Positions 1 through 6,516 are shown, counted from the first letter of the stretch. The stretch: 17,439 nucleotides of DNA from an uncultured Clostridia bacterium (GCA_937907645.1 CALCWV010000041.1:1-17439); one strand, 5' to 3'. Notes: a model not told the origin generated them from the sequence alone. Program-made: numbers and translations.

Positions 1-1059
1 TACAGCAAGTGGAATCTTCTTTCCTGTGGCATATTCTTCCCTAATTCTTTCGAAAATAATAACGTTTCCGTCAACCGCCATACCGATACTTAAAATAATT
101 CCGGCAATTCCTGGCAAGGTCAATTGAATGAATGGGATTGCTTGCAAGAAGAACATCATTAAAACCATATAAATTACAAGTGAGAAGTCAGCAAGTAGGC
201 CAAGTCTTCCATATCTCCACCACATAATAAGCATAACTAAGAACATTGCAACTGCTCCAGCAATAATTCCATATAACAGTGCATTCCTTCCAAGTGTAGC
301 AGAGACAACTGAGCATTCAACAAGCTCTAAGCTAGCACTAAATGTTCCACTCATAATCATCATTGAGTACTCCTTTGCACTATCGTAGTCTTGAATAGAT
401 CCGCCATAAACGAATGTTGAACCTTGTGTCATTTGCTGTTCACATGTAACTTTCAAAGCATCTTCGTCACCGATGTTGATATAAAGAGTCTTTTCTCCTT
501 CTGCTGCAGCCTTTGTAATCTTTGAGAATTGGTCAGTTCCTGTTTCTGTAAAGTTAAGAACTACACCATAACAAGAATCCTGGCTGTTGTAACTTACATA
601 AACGTTATCAATGTCATTTCCTGAAACGTAGTCACCAGATGGGTTATTTACGTTAAATTCTGAGTTTGTTGAAATATAAAGTGAAGCAGGTTTTCCGATT
701 AAGTTGAACAAATCTTGAGAATCTGTCAAGTTTGGAACTTCGATTCTGATCTTGTTTCCACCCTGACGTGTTACTGTTGCTTCAGAATATCCTTCTCCAT
801 ACAAGATAGTTTCCAATCTTGTAATTGTTCCATCAACAGCGCTTGAAAGGTCTTTTGTTCCGCTATCCTTTGACAATGAGCAGTCATAAACGGCAGAAAT
901 ACCACCCGACAAATCTAACCCGAGTGATATTGAATTGGCAAAGCCGTTATAAACATAATCAGTAAATGGAATTTTAAAGCTACATACTGAAAGCAATATT
1001 CCGATAACTGTAAAAATACTTAAAAGTATAAATCCTACTCTAGCACGTTTTTTAGTCAT
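1..1059 (-). CDS. secD: Protein translocase subunit SecD (3' end outside the window)
   Basis: SecD works with SecF beside the SecYEG channel and uses the proton-motive force to help export proteins across the cytoplasmic membrane. The 353 residues visible start at an ATG preceded by AAGGGG. They show an N-terminal membrane helix (about 8-28), the family motif LGLDLSGG near 46-53, a periplasmic head region (about 60-255), then three helices (about 259-280, 286-308, 311-328). The transmembrane signature GMAVDGNVIIFERIREE lies at 326-342. The frame stays open to base 1, so the last helices and any secF are off the left edge. The gene has its own consensus promoter, although yajC, its usual partner, lies just upstream. 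The head domain is compact, as is common in Firmicutes. Identification is secure. Confidence 0.97.
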   Translation of the reverse strand, partial: MTKKRARVGFILLSIFTVIGILLSVCSFKIPFTDYVYNGFANSISLGLDLSGGISAVYDCSLSKDSGTKDLSSAVDGTITRLETILYGEGYSEATVTRQGGNKIRIEVPNLTDSQDLFNLIGKPASLYISTNSEFNVNNPSGDYVSGNDIDNVYVSYNSQDSCYGVVLNFTETGTDQFSKITKAAAEGEKTLYINIGDEDALKVTCEQQMTQGSTFVYGGSIQDYDSAKEYSMMIMSGTFSASLELVECSVVSATLGRNALLYGIIAGAVAMFLVMLIMWWRYGRLGLLADFSLVIYMVLMMFFLQAIPFIQLTLPGIAGIILSIGMAVDGNVIIFERIREEYATGKKIPLAV

Positions 1060-1088
1060 TTCTTCCCCTTAAATGTTATTTCCATTCT

Positions 1089-1117
1089 ATTATAACTATA
1101 TAAGAGAAAGTTGTCAA
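1089..1117 (-). promoter_or_regulatory. Sigma-A promoter of secD
   Basis: The minus strand reads TTGACA (1112-1117), a 17-nt spacer, then TATAAT (1089-1094). This is a perfect match to the housekeeping consensus with ideal spacing. Transcription would begin near 1082, about 23 nt before the secD ATG. It shows that secD is transcribed independently of the TIGR04086 gene just upstream. Confidence 0.9.
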
Positions 1118-1136
1118 ACTTTTTTAGAAAATTAGT

Positions 1137-1541
1137 TTAATTTTTTTTGATATTAACACAAATTATACCGCATATTGCGCCGATTATGCCGCCAAAGCAG
1201 AAATCTGTGATAAGAGTCCTGTTAAAAACAAATGAACCGTTTAGTGCCGAAAAGACAACAAAGGCAAGTAAAGTGTAAATCATTCCAATTAGTAGCCCAG
1301 AAATAAGCCCCATTTTCTTCTCTTTTTTAAGCCCTAAAAACGTTCCAAGGAAAATGCTCAAACCCTTAATTATTTGATTAATTGGAGTTATAATTGACTC
1401 TGAAATATTTGTAAATTTAAGCAAAAAAGCAAACACCAAAACGCTCACTAAGGAAACACATAAAGAAATGATTACACCTTTCAAAAGAGAAAGAGCTAAA
1501 TTCCCTTTTCTTTCCTTAACTTCAGCACTTTTAACTCTCAT
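1137..1541 (-). CDS. TIGR04086-type small integral membrane protein
   Basis: A 134-residue protein with four hydrophobic segments, at about 21-42, 54-72, 77-100 and 111-130, and a basic N-terminus. Size, topology and position between yajC and secD match the TIGR04086 (YrzE-like) membrane family of Firmicutes, whose function is unknown. I assign it by context and topology rather than by a catalytic motif. A GTG nine bases upstream (1550) is in frame, but the sequence AGGTGA that contains it is better read as the ribosome binding site for the ATG at 1541. A structured leader lies directly upstream. No terminator is obvious before the secD promoter, so read-through into secD is possible. Confidence 0.7.
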   Translation of the reverse strand: MRVKSAEVKERKGNLALSLLKGVIISLCVSLVSVLVFAFLLKFTNISESIITPINQIIKGLSIFLGTFLGLKKEKKMGLISGLLIGMIYTLLAFVVFSALNGSFVFNRTLITDFCFGGIIGAICGIICVNIKKN

Positions 1542-1554
1542 ATTTTTCACCTCG

Positions 1555-1695
1555 ATTTGTCAACTATGTGATGCTCAAGTTGTTCACAACTTAAGTCGCT
1601 TATCGCAGCTTCCACAAGAACTTATGACATCACAGTTTGATTAAATATCAGTTGCTGCCAAATATCCCTTTGGACTGCTTGCCAACAACTTCCGA
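1555..1695 (-). ncRNA. Structured leader RNA upstream of the TIGR04086 gene, class unknown
   Basis: This intergenic stretch is visibly richer in G and C than the other spacers and is dense in complementary segments. On the minus strand there is a first hairpin (AGTTGTTG with CAGCAACT, inner stem CCAAA/TTTGG, 1650-1690). A second domain is closed by CAAACTGTGATG (1628-1639) and CATCACATAGTTG (1561-1573). Inside it sits the near-palindrome AAGTTGT-GA-ACAACTT (1577-1592). AAGTTGTT of the first hairpin (1684-1691) can also pair with AACAACTT of the palindrome, so alternative folds exist. The region ends a few bases before the ribosome binding site. I do not recognise a known riboswitch or sRNA family. 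I see no intrinsic terminator in it and no open reading frame. Confidence 0.4.
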
Positions 1696-1751
1696 TAGTT
1701 TAAAATATGCGCATATATTGCGAAATATGTCCTTTTTAAATATTAAGTTGA

Positions 1752-1782
1752 ATTAAAAAAGCTGGCTTTCGCCAGACTTTTT
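1752..1782 (-). terminator. Intrinsic terminator of yajC
   Basis: A few bases after the yajC stop the minus strand has stem CTGGC, tetraloop GAAA and stem GCCAG, extended through a single bulge by A/T pairs, then a run of six T. The A-rich left flank could let it act in both directions. It closes the thrS-yajC unit. Confidence 0.85.
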
Positions 1783-1791
1783 GTAATTTAA

Positions 1792-2286
1792 TTATTTATC
1801 TGCTTTTGGAGTTTTTTCAGCTTTTTCTTTCTTTGCCACAGCCTTGTTTTCAGACTTCTTTTCTTCTGGCTTCTTCTCAGCTTTTACTTCTACTTTCTTA
1901 GCTTCTTCTACTTTCTTTTCCTCTGCCTTAACTGGCTCTTTTGGCTCTTTGTTAAGTACAGAATAGATAGCATAAGCGTCAATAGTTAAATAACTTTTGT
2001 TTTTGTCATTTCCAGTTTCGATTACAACTTTTTTAGCTTCGCCTTCTTGTCTTACTTCCAAAACTTTTCCATAAATTCCGGCGTTAGTTATAACCTCATC
2101 CCCTCTTTTTAGGCTGTTTGTTTGTTCAATCATCTTTTTGTTCTCTGCCTTGTTTTTTCTTGACATTAAGAGCGGATAAGCGATAAGCAAAAGAACAATC
2201 AATCCGATCATTACATATTGAATCCAACCCATTCCGCCACTAGCTGTTGTTTCTGTTGCGGCTTCATCTAACAATAAACCTATCAT
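1792..2286 (-). CDS. yajC: Preprotein translocase subunit YajC
   Basis: YajC is a single-span accessory subunit that associates with SecDF. The 164-residue product has a short acidic N-terminus, one membrane helix at about 22-41 (ending in a PLL-MSRKN stop-transfer pattern), and the conserved cytoplasmic core at about 55-111 containing the signature LKRGDEVITNAGIYGKV. The last 50 residues are a low-complexity Lys/Glu/Ala tail, which makes the protein longer than the usual 90-120 residues. AAGGAG lies ten bases before the ATG. It sits downstream of thrS and the 24-residue peptide gene and ends at a good terminator, so it is probably co-transcribed with thrS under T-box control, an unusual coupling. 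Confidence 0.93.
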   Translation of the reverse strand: MIGLLLDEAATETTASGGMGWIQYVMIGLIVLLLIAYPLLMSRKNKAENKKMIEQTNSLKRGDEVITNAGIYGKVLEVRQEGEAKKVVIETGNDKNKSYLTIDAYAIYSVLNKEPKEPVKAEEKKVEEAKKVEVKAEKKPEEKKSENKAVAKKEKAEKTPKADK

Positions 2287-2321
2287 TTTAATAATCTCCT
2301 TTTAAATTTTTAAACGACAAT

Positions 2322-2396
2322 TTATCTTAAATAAAAACCAAAGATGATTAAAATTAGTAGCACAGCTATTGGTATAAATATTTCAGCAAAAGTCAT
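2322..2396 (-). CDS. 24-residue single-helix membrane peptide
   Basis: A very short gene with an excellent ribosome binding site (GAGGAGG, four bases before the ATG). It encodes MTFAEIFIPIAVLLILII followed by FGFYLR and TAA. The product is almost entirely one hydrophobic helix with a positively charged C-terminus, so it should insert in the membrane. It lies between thrS and yajC with tight spacing on both sides. I recognise no family. It could be a genuine microprotein, perhaps a partner of the Sec subunits made from the same transcript, or a leader peptide tuning yajC translation. The ribosome binding site is the main evidence that it is translated. Confidence 0.5.
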   Translation of the reverse strand: MTFAEIFIPIAVLLILIIFGFYLR

Positions 2397-2446
2397 TTTT
2401 CCTCCTCAGTTTACCATAGTTTATCCAATTTAACAAACGATTTTGA

Positions 2447-4171
2447 CTAGATTTTTTTTGTTTTAACTTCTTCTTTTAGTCTTTCGATAAAATCCGCTAA
2501 ATTTAGACCTGTTTTGTTCTCGTTTCCACGTCCGCGGATTGAAATTGTCCCATTTTTCTCCTCTTCATCTCCTACAATGATAAGATAAGGAACTTTTTGA
2601 GAGAGACCTTCTCTAATTTTATATCCAACCTTCTCGTTTCTAATATCGGCCTCAGCTCTAAATCCCTCCGCCTGTAATTTTGCAACAATGCTATTTACAT
2701 AATCATTGTTTCTGTCAGTTAAAGCAAGCACTCTAACCTGCTCTGGAGCAAGCCAAAGTGGGAACGCACCAGCAAAGTTTTCTGTTATAATTCCGATAAA
2801 TCTTTCTAGAGATCCATAAACAACTCTGTGAATCATGATTGGCTCTTTCTTCTCACCATTTTCATCGATGTATTCAAGTTCAAATCTCTTTGGAAGTTGC
2901 ATATCCAACTGAATTGTTCCGCATTGCCATGTTCTTCCTAATGCGTCTTGAATATGAATATCAATTTTTGGTCCATAGAAAGCACCGTCTCCTTCGTTGA
3001 TAACAAAGTCTTTTCCTAAATCTTTTAATACATTCTTTAAGGCTGTTTCAGCAAATTCCCAATCTTTTACATCCCCAATATGATTTTCAGGCATTGTTGA
3101 AAGTTCTAAGTGATATGGAAGATTAAATATTCCATACATTTCTTCAACCATATCTAAAACGCCTTTTACTTCTTGTTCAATTTGATTTGGAAGCATAAAG
3201 ATATGAGCATCGTCTTGAGTAAAGCATCTAACTCTAAAAAGACCATGTAATGTTCCGCTTGCTTCATGTCTATGAACTTTTCCAAGTTCCCCTATTCTCA
3301 AAGGCAATTCTTTATATGAGTGGATATTTTCTTTGTAAACAAGCATTCCACCTGGGCAATTCATTGGTTTAATAGCGAAATCTTCGTCCTCAACCTTAAA
3401 TGTGTACATATTGTCTTTATAGTGATCCCAGTGCCCTGATTTTTCCCATAAAGCTCTGTTCATAGCAATAGGAGTTTCAATTTCAACATATCCATATCTC
3501 TTATGAATTTCTCTCCAATATTTAATAAGCTCATTTTTGAGTGTCACTCCCTTAGGAAGGAAGAAAGGCATTCCCTGTGCATAGTCAGAAATGAAGAATA
3601 ATCCTAAATCCTTTCCTAACTTTCTGTGATCTCTCTTCTTTGCCTCTTCGATCATATTAATGTAGTCGTTCAATTCCTTCTTGTCTTTGAAAGCGTAAAC
3701 GTAAATTCTTTGGAGCATCTTGTTCTTTTCATTTCCTCTCCAATATGCACCATTGATCTTTGCGATTTTAAATCCCATATTTTGAAGATTTCTTGTACTC
3801 TCAACGTGAGGTCCTCTGCAAAGGTCAAAGAAATCATCTCCCAAGTAGTACAACGAAATAACAGCATCCGCTGGAAGCTCGTTGATAATCTCTGTCTTAT
3901 ATTCATTCCCTTTAAAAAGCTCAAGAGCCTTTTCCTTTGAAACTTCTTCTCTTCTGAAAGCTTCTCCCTTGTTGATTATTTCCTTCATTTTCTTTTCAAT
4001 AGCAGGAAAATCTTCTGGTGTTAAGTTTTTGTCCAAGTCGATATCGTAGTAAAAGCCGTTGTCAACTGCTGGACCGATTGTGAGCTTTGTTGTTGGATAT
4101 AGCTCCATTACTGCTTTAGCAAGCACATGTGCCATTGAATGTCTTGGCATTTCTAAATCTTTTTGTTCCAT
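2447..4171 (-). CDS. thrS: Threonyl-tRNA synthetase, short form without TGS domain
   Basis: Class II synthetase charging tRNA-Thr in the cytoplasm. The 574 residues begin directly with the editing domain, whose metal/active-site motif is H11xxxH15 plus C118 and H122 in DLCRGPHV. The catalytic domain follows with the zinc ligands C271 (MNCPGG), H322 (DDAHIF) and H447 (IHRVVYGSLERF), the class II motif 2 region around HRHEASGTLHGLFRVRCFTQDD, and a C-terminal anticodon-binding domain from about 478. Most bacterial ThrRS are about 640 residues with an N-terminal TGS domain. That domain is absent here: the T-box terminator lies immediately upstream and AAGGAGG sits seven bases before the ATG. Otherwise complete and surely functional. 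Confidence 0.97.
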   Translation of the reverse strand: MEQKDLEMPRHSMAHVLAKAVMELYPTTKLTIGPAVDNGFYYDIDLDKNLTPEDFPAIEKKMKEIINKGEAFRREEVSKEKALELFKGNEYKTEIINELPADAVISLYYLGDDFFDLCRGPHVESTRNLQNMGFKIAKINGAYWRGNEKNKMLQRIYVYAFKDKKELNDYINMIEEAKKRDHRKLGKDLGLFFISDYAQGMPFFLPKGVTLKNELIKYWREIHKRYGYVEIETPIAMNRALWEKSGHWDHYKDNMYTFKVEDEDFAIKPMNCPGGMLVYKENIHSYKELPLRIGELGKVHRHEASGTLHGLFRVRCFTQDDAHIFMLPNQIEQEVKGVLDMVEEMYGIFNLPYHLELSTMPENHIGDVKDWEFAETALKNVLKDLGKDFVINEGDGAFYGPKIDIHIQDALGRTWQCGTIQLDMQLPKRFELEYIDENGEKKEPIMIHRVVYGSLERFIGIITENFAGAFPLWLAPEQVRVLALTDRNNDYVNSIVAKLQAEGFRAEADIRNEKVGYKIREGLSQKVPYLIIVGDEEEKNGTISIRGRGNENKTGLNLADFIERLKEEVKTKKI

Positions 4172-4189
4172 TTTTTCCTCCTTATAAAC

Positions 4190-4220
4190 AAAAAATCCTT
4201 AGAGATTTCACTCTAAGGAC
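4190..4220 (-). terminator. T-box attenuator terminator before thrS
   Basis: Minus-strand stem TCCTTAGAG/CTCTAAGGA (9 bp) with loop TGAAAT and a six-T tail. Its 5' arm lies just after the T-box sequence, so antiterminator and terminator are mutually exclusive as in other T-box leaders. Confidence 0.88.
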
Positions 4221-4393
4221 GATATATAACCGCGGTTCCACCTTATTTGCAATTTCTTGCCTCTCATTTATATTTTTTGCCTTCATCGATAAAGTGGTTT
4301 CACATAATATCTAGTCAAAGTCTCGCACCTTCCGACTTCTCTCTGTAAACATCAATATTTGTTACTTGTCTTTAACTCAGCTCTTCAAATACA
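4190..4393 (-). promoter_or_regulatory. T-box riboswitch (threonine) controlling thrS
   Basis: The leader contains the hallmark T-box sequence AAGGTGGAACCGCGG (4230-4244), whose bulge pairs with the free CCA end of uncharged tRNA. The terminator it competes with follows. Upstream, stem I carries the AGTA loop motif (4363-4366). In the opposite side of the specifier loop GAA is followed by ACC (4296-4298) and A, so the specifier codon reads ACC, threonine, in agreement with the gene it precedes. Uncharged tRNA-Thr should stabilise the antiterminator and switch on thrS and the genes downstream of it. I have not folded the full stem I. Confidence 0.92.
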
Positions 4394-4398
4394 CCTAA

Positions 4399-4428
4399 AT
4401 TATATCACTACACTTTTTACAAAGTCAA
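4399..4428 (-). promoter_or_regulatory. Sigma-A promoter of the thrS T-box transcript
   Basis: TTGACT (4423-4428), an 18-nt spacer and TATAAT (4399-4404) on the minus strand. Transcription would begin near 4392 and gives the full T-box leader of about 200 nt. The -35 lies only ten bases past the ytxC stop. Confidence 0.85.
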
Positions 4429-4437
4429 GCATTTTTG

Positions 4438-5208
4438 TCATTTTTTTAAAAAAGTTAAGGATTCTTTTTCATTTCTTTTGTCCAGATATAAATTCACCCT
4501 CTTTTCATACATAAAAGATAAAAGGTCAATGGCTTTGTTTGAATCTTTACAATATATATTCATTTTTTGAGGAGAAAGATCAATGACAGAAGAAATGAGC
4601 TCTTCCTTGCTCTTAATTTCCAAAATATCATCCTCCTGATTTGTAAAAATCCTGTATCCCTCGTCGCTTTCGACAATATCAATTTCTTCAGTCGAAACGT
4701 CAATATTATCAATAAGGAATTTTAAGAGGTCTAAAAAAGCATATTTGTCTAGCAAAAATTCTCTGTTATCGTTCGCAAGATTAATTAATTCTGTCCACTT
4801 CGACTGAAGTTTTTTGAGCTTAAAGTTATAAAAGGAATCCAAATACATTTCCTTATCAAATTCGATATTCTTTGCAATTATAAAATAGTCTGTTTCCTTG
4901 TCAAAATTTATCATAGCGCGCTTAAAAGCAAAGCTTATAACATCCTCGCTGGAAGGAATGACTAGATTTTTATTTAGAAACTCGAGCTTATAAAAAGAAC
5001 AGATACATTTTGTGATACATTTAGATAAAAATGCTTGAAGTCGCTCCTTATATTGCTCTTCGACTCCAATAATAATAGATGAATAACAGTTTTCTTCGTT
5101 CACGGCAACAAGTCCGCTACATTCATTTGTAAAACGTTTGATTGATGAATGCAAGAAGTTTAACACATTTTTATTCGAGTTGTTTATATTTATTGAATAC
5201 TCCCACAT
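4438..5208 (-). CDS. ytxC: YtxC-like putative sporulation protein
   Basis: A 256-residue soluble protein with no catalytic motif that I recognise, rich in Asp, Glu, Lys, Phe and Asn. I assign it to the YtxC-like family on overall pattern and on position: in Bacillus ytxC also lies directly upstream of thrS. The family's role is unproven and usually described as sporulation-associated. The frame is open to a TTG at 5220, but that TTG begins the sequence TTGGGAGAG, which is the ribosome binding site for the ATG at 5208. I therefore start at the ATG (MWEYSINI). A sigma-E-like promoter upstream supports mother-cell expression. It is transcribed separately from the Cys-rich peptide gene, which ends in a terminator just before it. 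Confidence 0.65.
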   Translation of the reverse strand: MWEYSININNSNKNVLNFLHSSIKRFTNECSGLVAVNEENCYSSIIIGVEEQYKERLQAFLSKCITKCICSFYKLEFLNKNLVIPSSEDVISFAFKRAMINFDKETDYFIIAKNIEFDKEMYLDSFYNFKLKKLQSKWTELINLANDNREFLLDKYAFLDLLKFLIDNIDVSTEEIDIVESDEGYRIFTNQEDDILEIKSKEELISSVIDLSPQKMNIYCKDSNKAIDLLSFMYEKRVNLYLDKRNEKESLTFLKK

Positions 5209-5225
5209 AGGCTCTCCCAAAAACT

Positions 5226-5253
5226 AGTCTATGCAAGCGTAAAAAAAATACTC
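5226..5253 (-). promoter_or_regulatory. Sigma-E-like promoter of ytxC
   Basis: Minus strand GAGTATT (5247-5253), a 13-nt spacer and CATAGACT (5226-5233). Compared with the mother-cell sigma-E consensus (roughly KMATATT, 12-14 nt, CATACANT) these match 6 of 7 and 7 of 8 positions. No good sigma-A promoter is present in the same spacer. The start would be near 5219, just upstream of the GGGAGAG binding site. Confidence 0.5.
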
Positions 5254-5278
5254 TGCAAAAAAGTACGTTTTTTGTATT

Positions 5279-5304
5279 AAAAAAAGAAGAGATTAACTCT
5301 TCTT
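5279..5304 (-). terminator. Intrinsic terminator after the Cys-rich peptide gene
   Basis: Minus-strand stem AAGAAGAG/CTCTTCTT (8 bp), loop TTAAT, then a run of T. It begins only two bases after the stop codon at 5307, which is the position expected for the end of a real gene and supports the small ORF before it. Confidence 0.8.
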
Positions 5305-5306
5305 CT

Positions 5307-5465
5307 TTATTTGCTTCTTCTGCTTGTTGAACAATTCTTTGTCTTAGTTGTTGAGCAACCAGAACAGTCTTTTGTTCTTGACGTTGAGCATCCTGAACAA
5401 TCTTTTGTAGATGTTCCTGAGCAATTATCTACATTGCTTGCGCTTGTCTTTTTTCTGCCGAACAT
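5307..5465 (-). CDS. 52-residue Cys/Ser/Thr/Lys-rich repeat peptide
   Basis: A short gene translated from the ATG at 5465, seven bases after GGGAGG. The product starts MFGRKKTSAS and continues as imperfect 11-residue repeats: KDCSGCSTSRT, KDCSGCSTTKT, then a partial KNCSTSRRSK before TAA. It has exactly six cysteines, four of them in two CSGC pairs, no hydrophobic segment and a strong positive charge. An in-frame ATG at 5480 would add five residues but has a poorer binding site. It follows the DUF1292 gene and is closed by a terminator. I recognise no family. It could be a metal-binding or redox peptide, a disulfide-linked structural (for example spore-coat) peptide, or the precursor of a modified peptide, but no maturation enzyme is in this window. 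Confidence 0.68.
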   Translation of the reverse strand: MFGRKKTSASNVDNCSGTSTKDCSGCSTSRTKDCSGCSTTKTKNCSTSRRSK

Positions 5466-5502
5466 AACAATACCTCCCATTTTTTCAAGGTCTTCCCTCG
5501 TA

Positions 5503-5510
5503 ATAGTATG
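5503..5510 (-). promoter_or_regulatory. Possible sigma-E-like -10 for the Cys-rich peptide gene
   Basis: CATACTAT on the minus strand matches the sigma-E -10 consensus CATACANT at 7 of 8 positions. The upstream -35 candidate is only partial (AATA, 13 nt away). If used, transcription would begin near 5496, about 30 nt before the ATG. Alternatively the gene is simply read through from ruvX and the DUF1292 gene. Confidence 0.3.
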
Positions 5511-5558
5511 GTAGGCAAATCTATCTATTTTTATACAACTAATTTCAGTCCTACAAAA

Positions 5559-6008
5559 TTATTTGTTGTCACTAGCTTTTTTCTTCTTTGAATTTTTCTT
5601 AGCTTCTTCTTCAACAAGGTTGTAATATTGGTCGAATACAGAAATAGCAATTTCTTCTCTTCCTTCAACCTTAAGAATTGCTTCTCCGTTTTCGTCTTCG
5701 TCAACTAAGAATACGATAGCTTCGTCGTCCTTAACTCCTGGGATCTTTGTGATAGGTTTAAGGATGCAGTATAAGTCATCTTCTCCATAAGGGATAACAG
5801 CAACTTGTTCAAATTGTAATTGATTTCCTTTGCTATCATACATATAGATTGGAGCTGTGTTGTTCTCATCAAGAAGTACATCTAATAAGTCAACCTTAAC
5901 GATCTCCTCTTCTTTCTTAGGAGCCTTTGCAGGTGCTTTCTTAGCTTCTGGAGCTGCCTTTGTAGTTTTAGCTGTTGTTTTTGTAGTTGTAGTTTTTGTT
6001 GTAGCCAT
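5559..6008 (-). CDS. DUF1292 domain protein (YrzB-like)
   Basis: A 149-residue acidic-core protein. Residues 1-35 are a low-complexity Thr/Lys/Ala/Pro tail. The DUF1292 core spans about 36-130, with the typical beta-rich pattern around DEDENGEAILKVE and a C-terminal FDQYYN motif. The last 15 residues are lysine-rich. The family is widespread in Firmicutes, commonly directly after ruvX, as here with a 13-nt gap. Function is unknown. AAGGAG lies eight bases before the ATG. The core alone resembles homologues; the basic tails at both ends are unusual additions that may bind nucleic acid or simply act as flexible linkers. Confidence 0.85.
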   Translation of the reverse strand: MATTKTTTTKTTAKTTKAAPEAKKAPAKAPKKEEEIVKVDLLDVLLDENNTAPIYMYDSKGNQLQFEQVAVIPYGEDDLYCILKPITKIPGVKDDEAIVFLVDEDENGEAILKVEGREEIAISVFDQYYNLVEEEAKKNSKKKKASDNK

Positions 6009-6021
6009 AAATTTTCTCCTT

Positions 6022-6447
6022 TTATTTCCTTTTATTGCTATCTAGATAACTCTGCAATATCACTTGAGCTGAATACATATCAAGCAATTTCTTACGTTTT
6101 TTCCAATCACTTTCAAACTCACGAAGAATATCCTCCGCCTCAACGGAACTTAATCTTTCGTCTTCGAATGCAACTGGCAACCCGCTCTTTTTGGCAAGTT
6201 TTTCGCCAAATACACGTGTAATTTCCGTTCTCTCGTTTTCCTCTCCTTCCATATTCAAAGGTAGCCCAACGATGATTTCGTCCACACTACTACTAAGAGC
6301 AAGTTTTGAAATGTACTCAACGGCTTTATCCATGTCTTCGTTTTGATACACTTCGTAAGCTGAGGCAATCATACAGAGCAAATCAGTCATTGCAATTCCA
6401 ATTCTTTTATCTCCATAATCAATTCCCATCTTTCTTCTATATTGCAT
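6022..6447 (-). CDS. ruvX: Putative pre-16S rRNA nuclease / Holliday junction resolvase-like RuvX (YqgF)
   Basis: A 141-residue RNase H-fold protein of the YqgF/RuvX family, needed for maturation of the 16S rRNA 5' end and historically called a Holliday junction resolvase. It carries the expected acidic motifs: D10 in MGIDYGDKRIGIA, the GLPLNMEG loop at 61-68, E95 and neighbours in FEDERLSS (94-101), and D123 in the C-terminal helix before SAQVILQSYLD. Length is normal. It is the first gene of a ruvX-DUF1292 pair conserved in Firmicutes and has its own promoter after polA. GGTGATAAG precedes the ATG. Confidence 0.95.
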   Translation of the reverse strand: MQYRRKMGIDYGDKRIGIAMTDLLCMIASAYEVYQNEDMDKAVEYISKLALSSSVDEIIVGLPLNMEGEENERTEITRVFGEKLAKKSGLPVAFEDERLSSVEAEDILREFESDWKKRKKLLDMYSAQVILQSYLDSNKRK

Positions 6448-6462
6448 CTTATCACCATCTTG

Positions 6463-6492
6463 ATTATATCTTATTTTTAATATTTAAGTCAA
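6463..6492 (-). promoter_or_regulatory. Sigma-A promoter of the ruvX operon
   Basis: TTGACT (6487-6492), 18-nt spacer and TATAAT (6463-6468) on the minus strand, in the short gap after polA. The start near 6456 leaves an untranslated leader of only about nine bases. Confidence 0.8.
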
Positions 6493-6516
6493 ACGAATTT
6501 AATCTCTTTTTCAAAA

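Noticed and set aside
1551..1791. Search for scfA (SCIFF peptide) and its maturase in the yajC-secD neighbourhood
   Set aside because: Many Clostridia carry scfAB here, but all three minus-strand frames are broken by stops in this gap and no radical SAM gene is present. The six-cysteine peptide at 5307-5465 has an unrelated sequence.
5209..5220. TTG start for ytxC (and the similar TTG at 14832 for the DAC-like gene)
   Set aside because: In both cases the TTG begins TTGGGAGAG, which is the ribosome binding site for the ATG a few codons later.
5311..5514. Plus-strand ORF opposite the Cys-rich peptide
   Set aside because: It is the complement of the repeat region, crosses the terminator and has no ribosome binding site.
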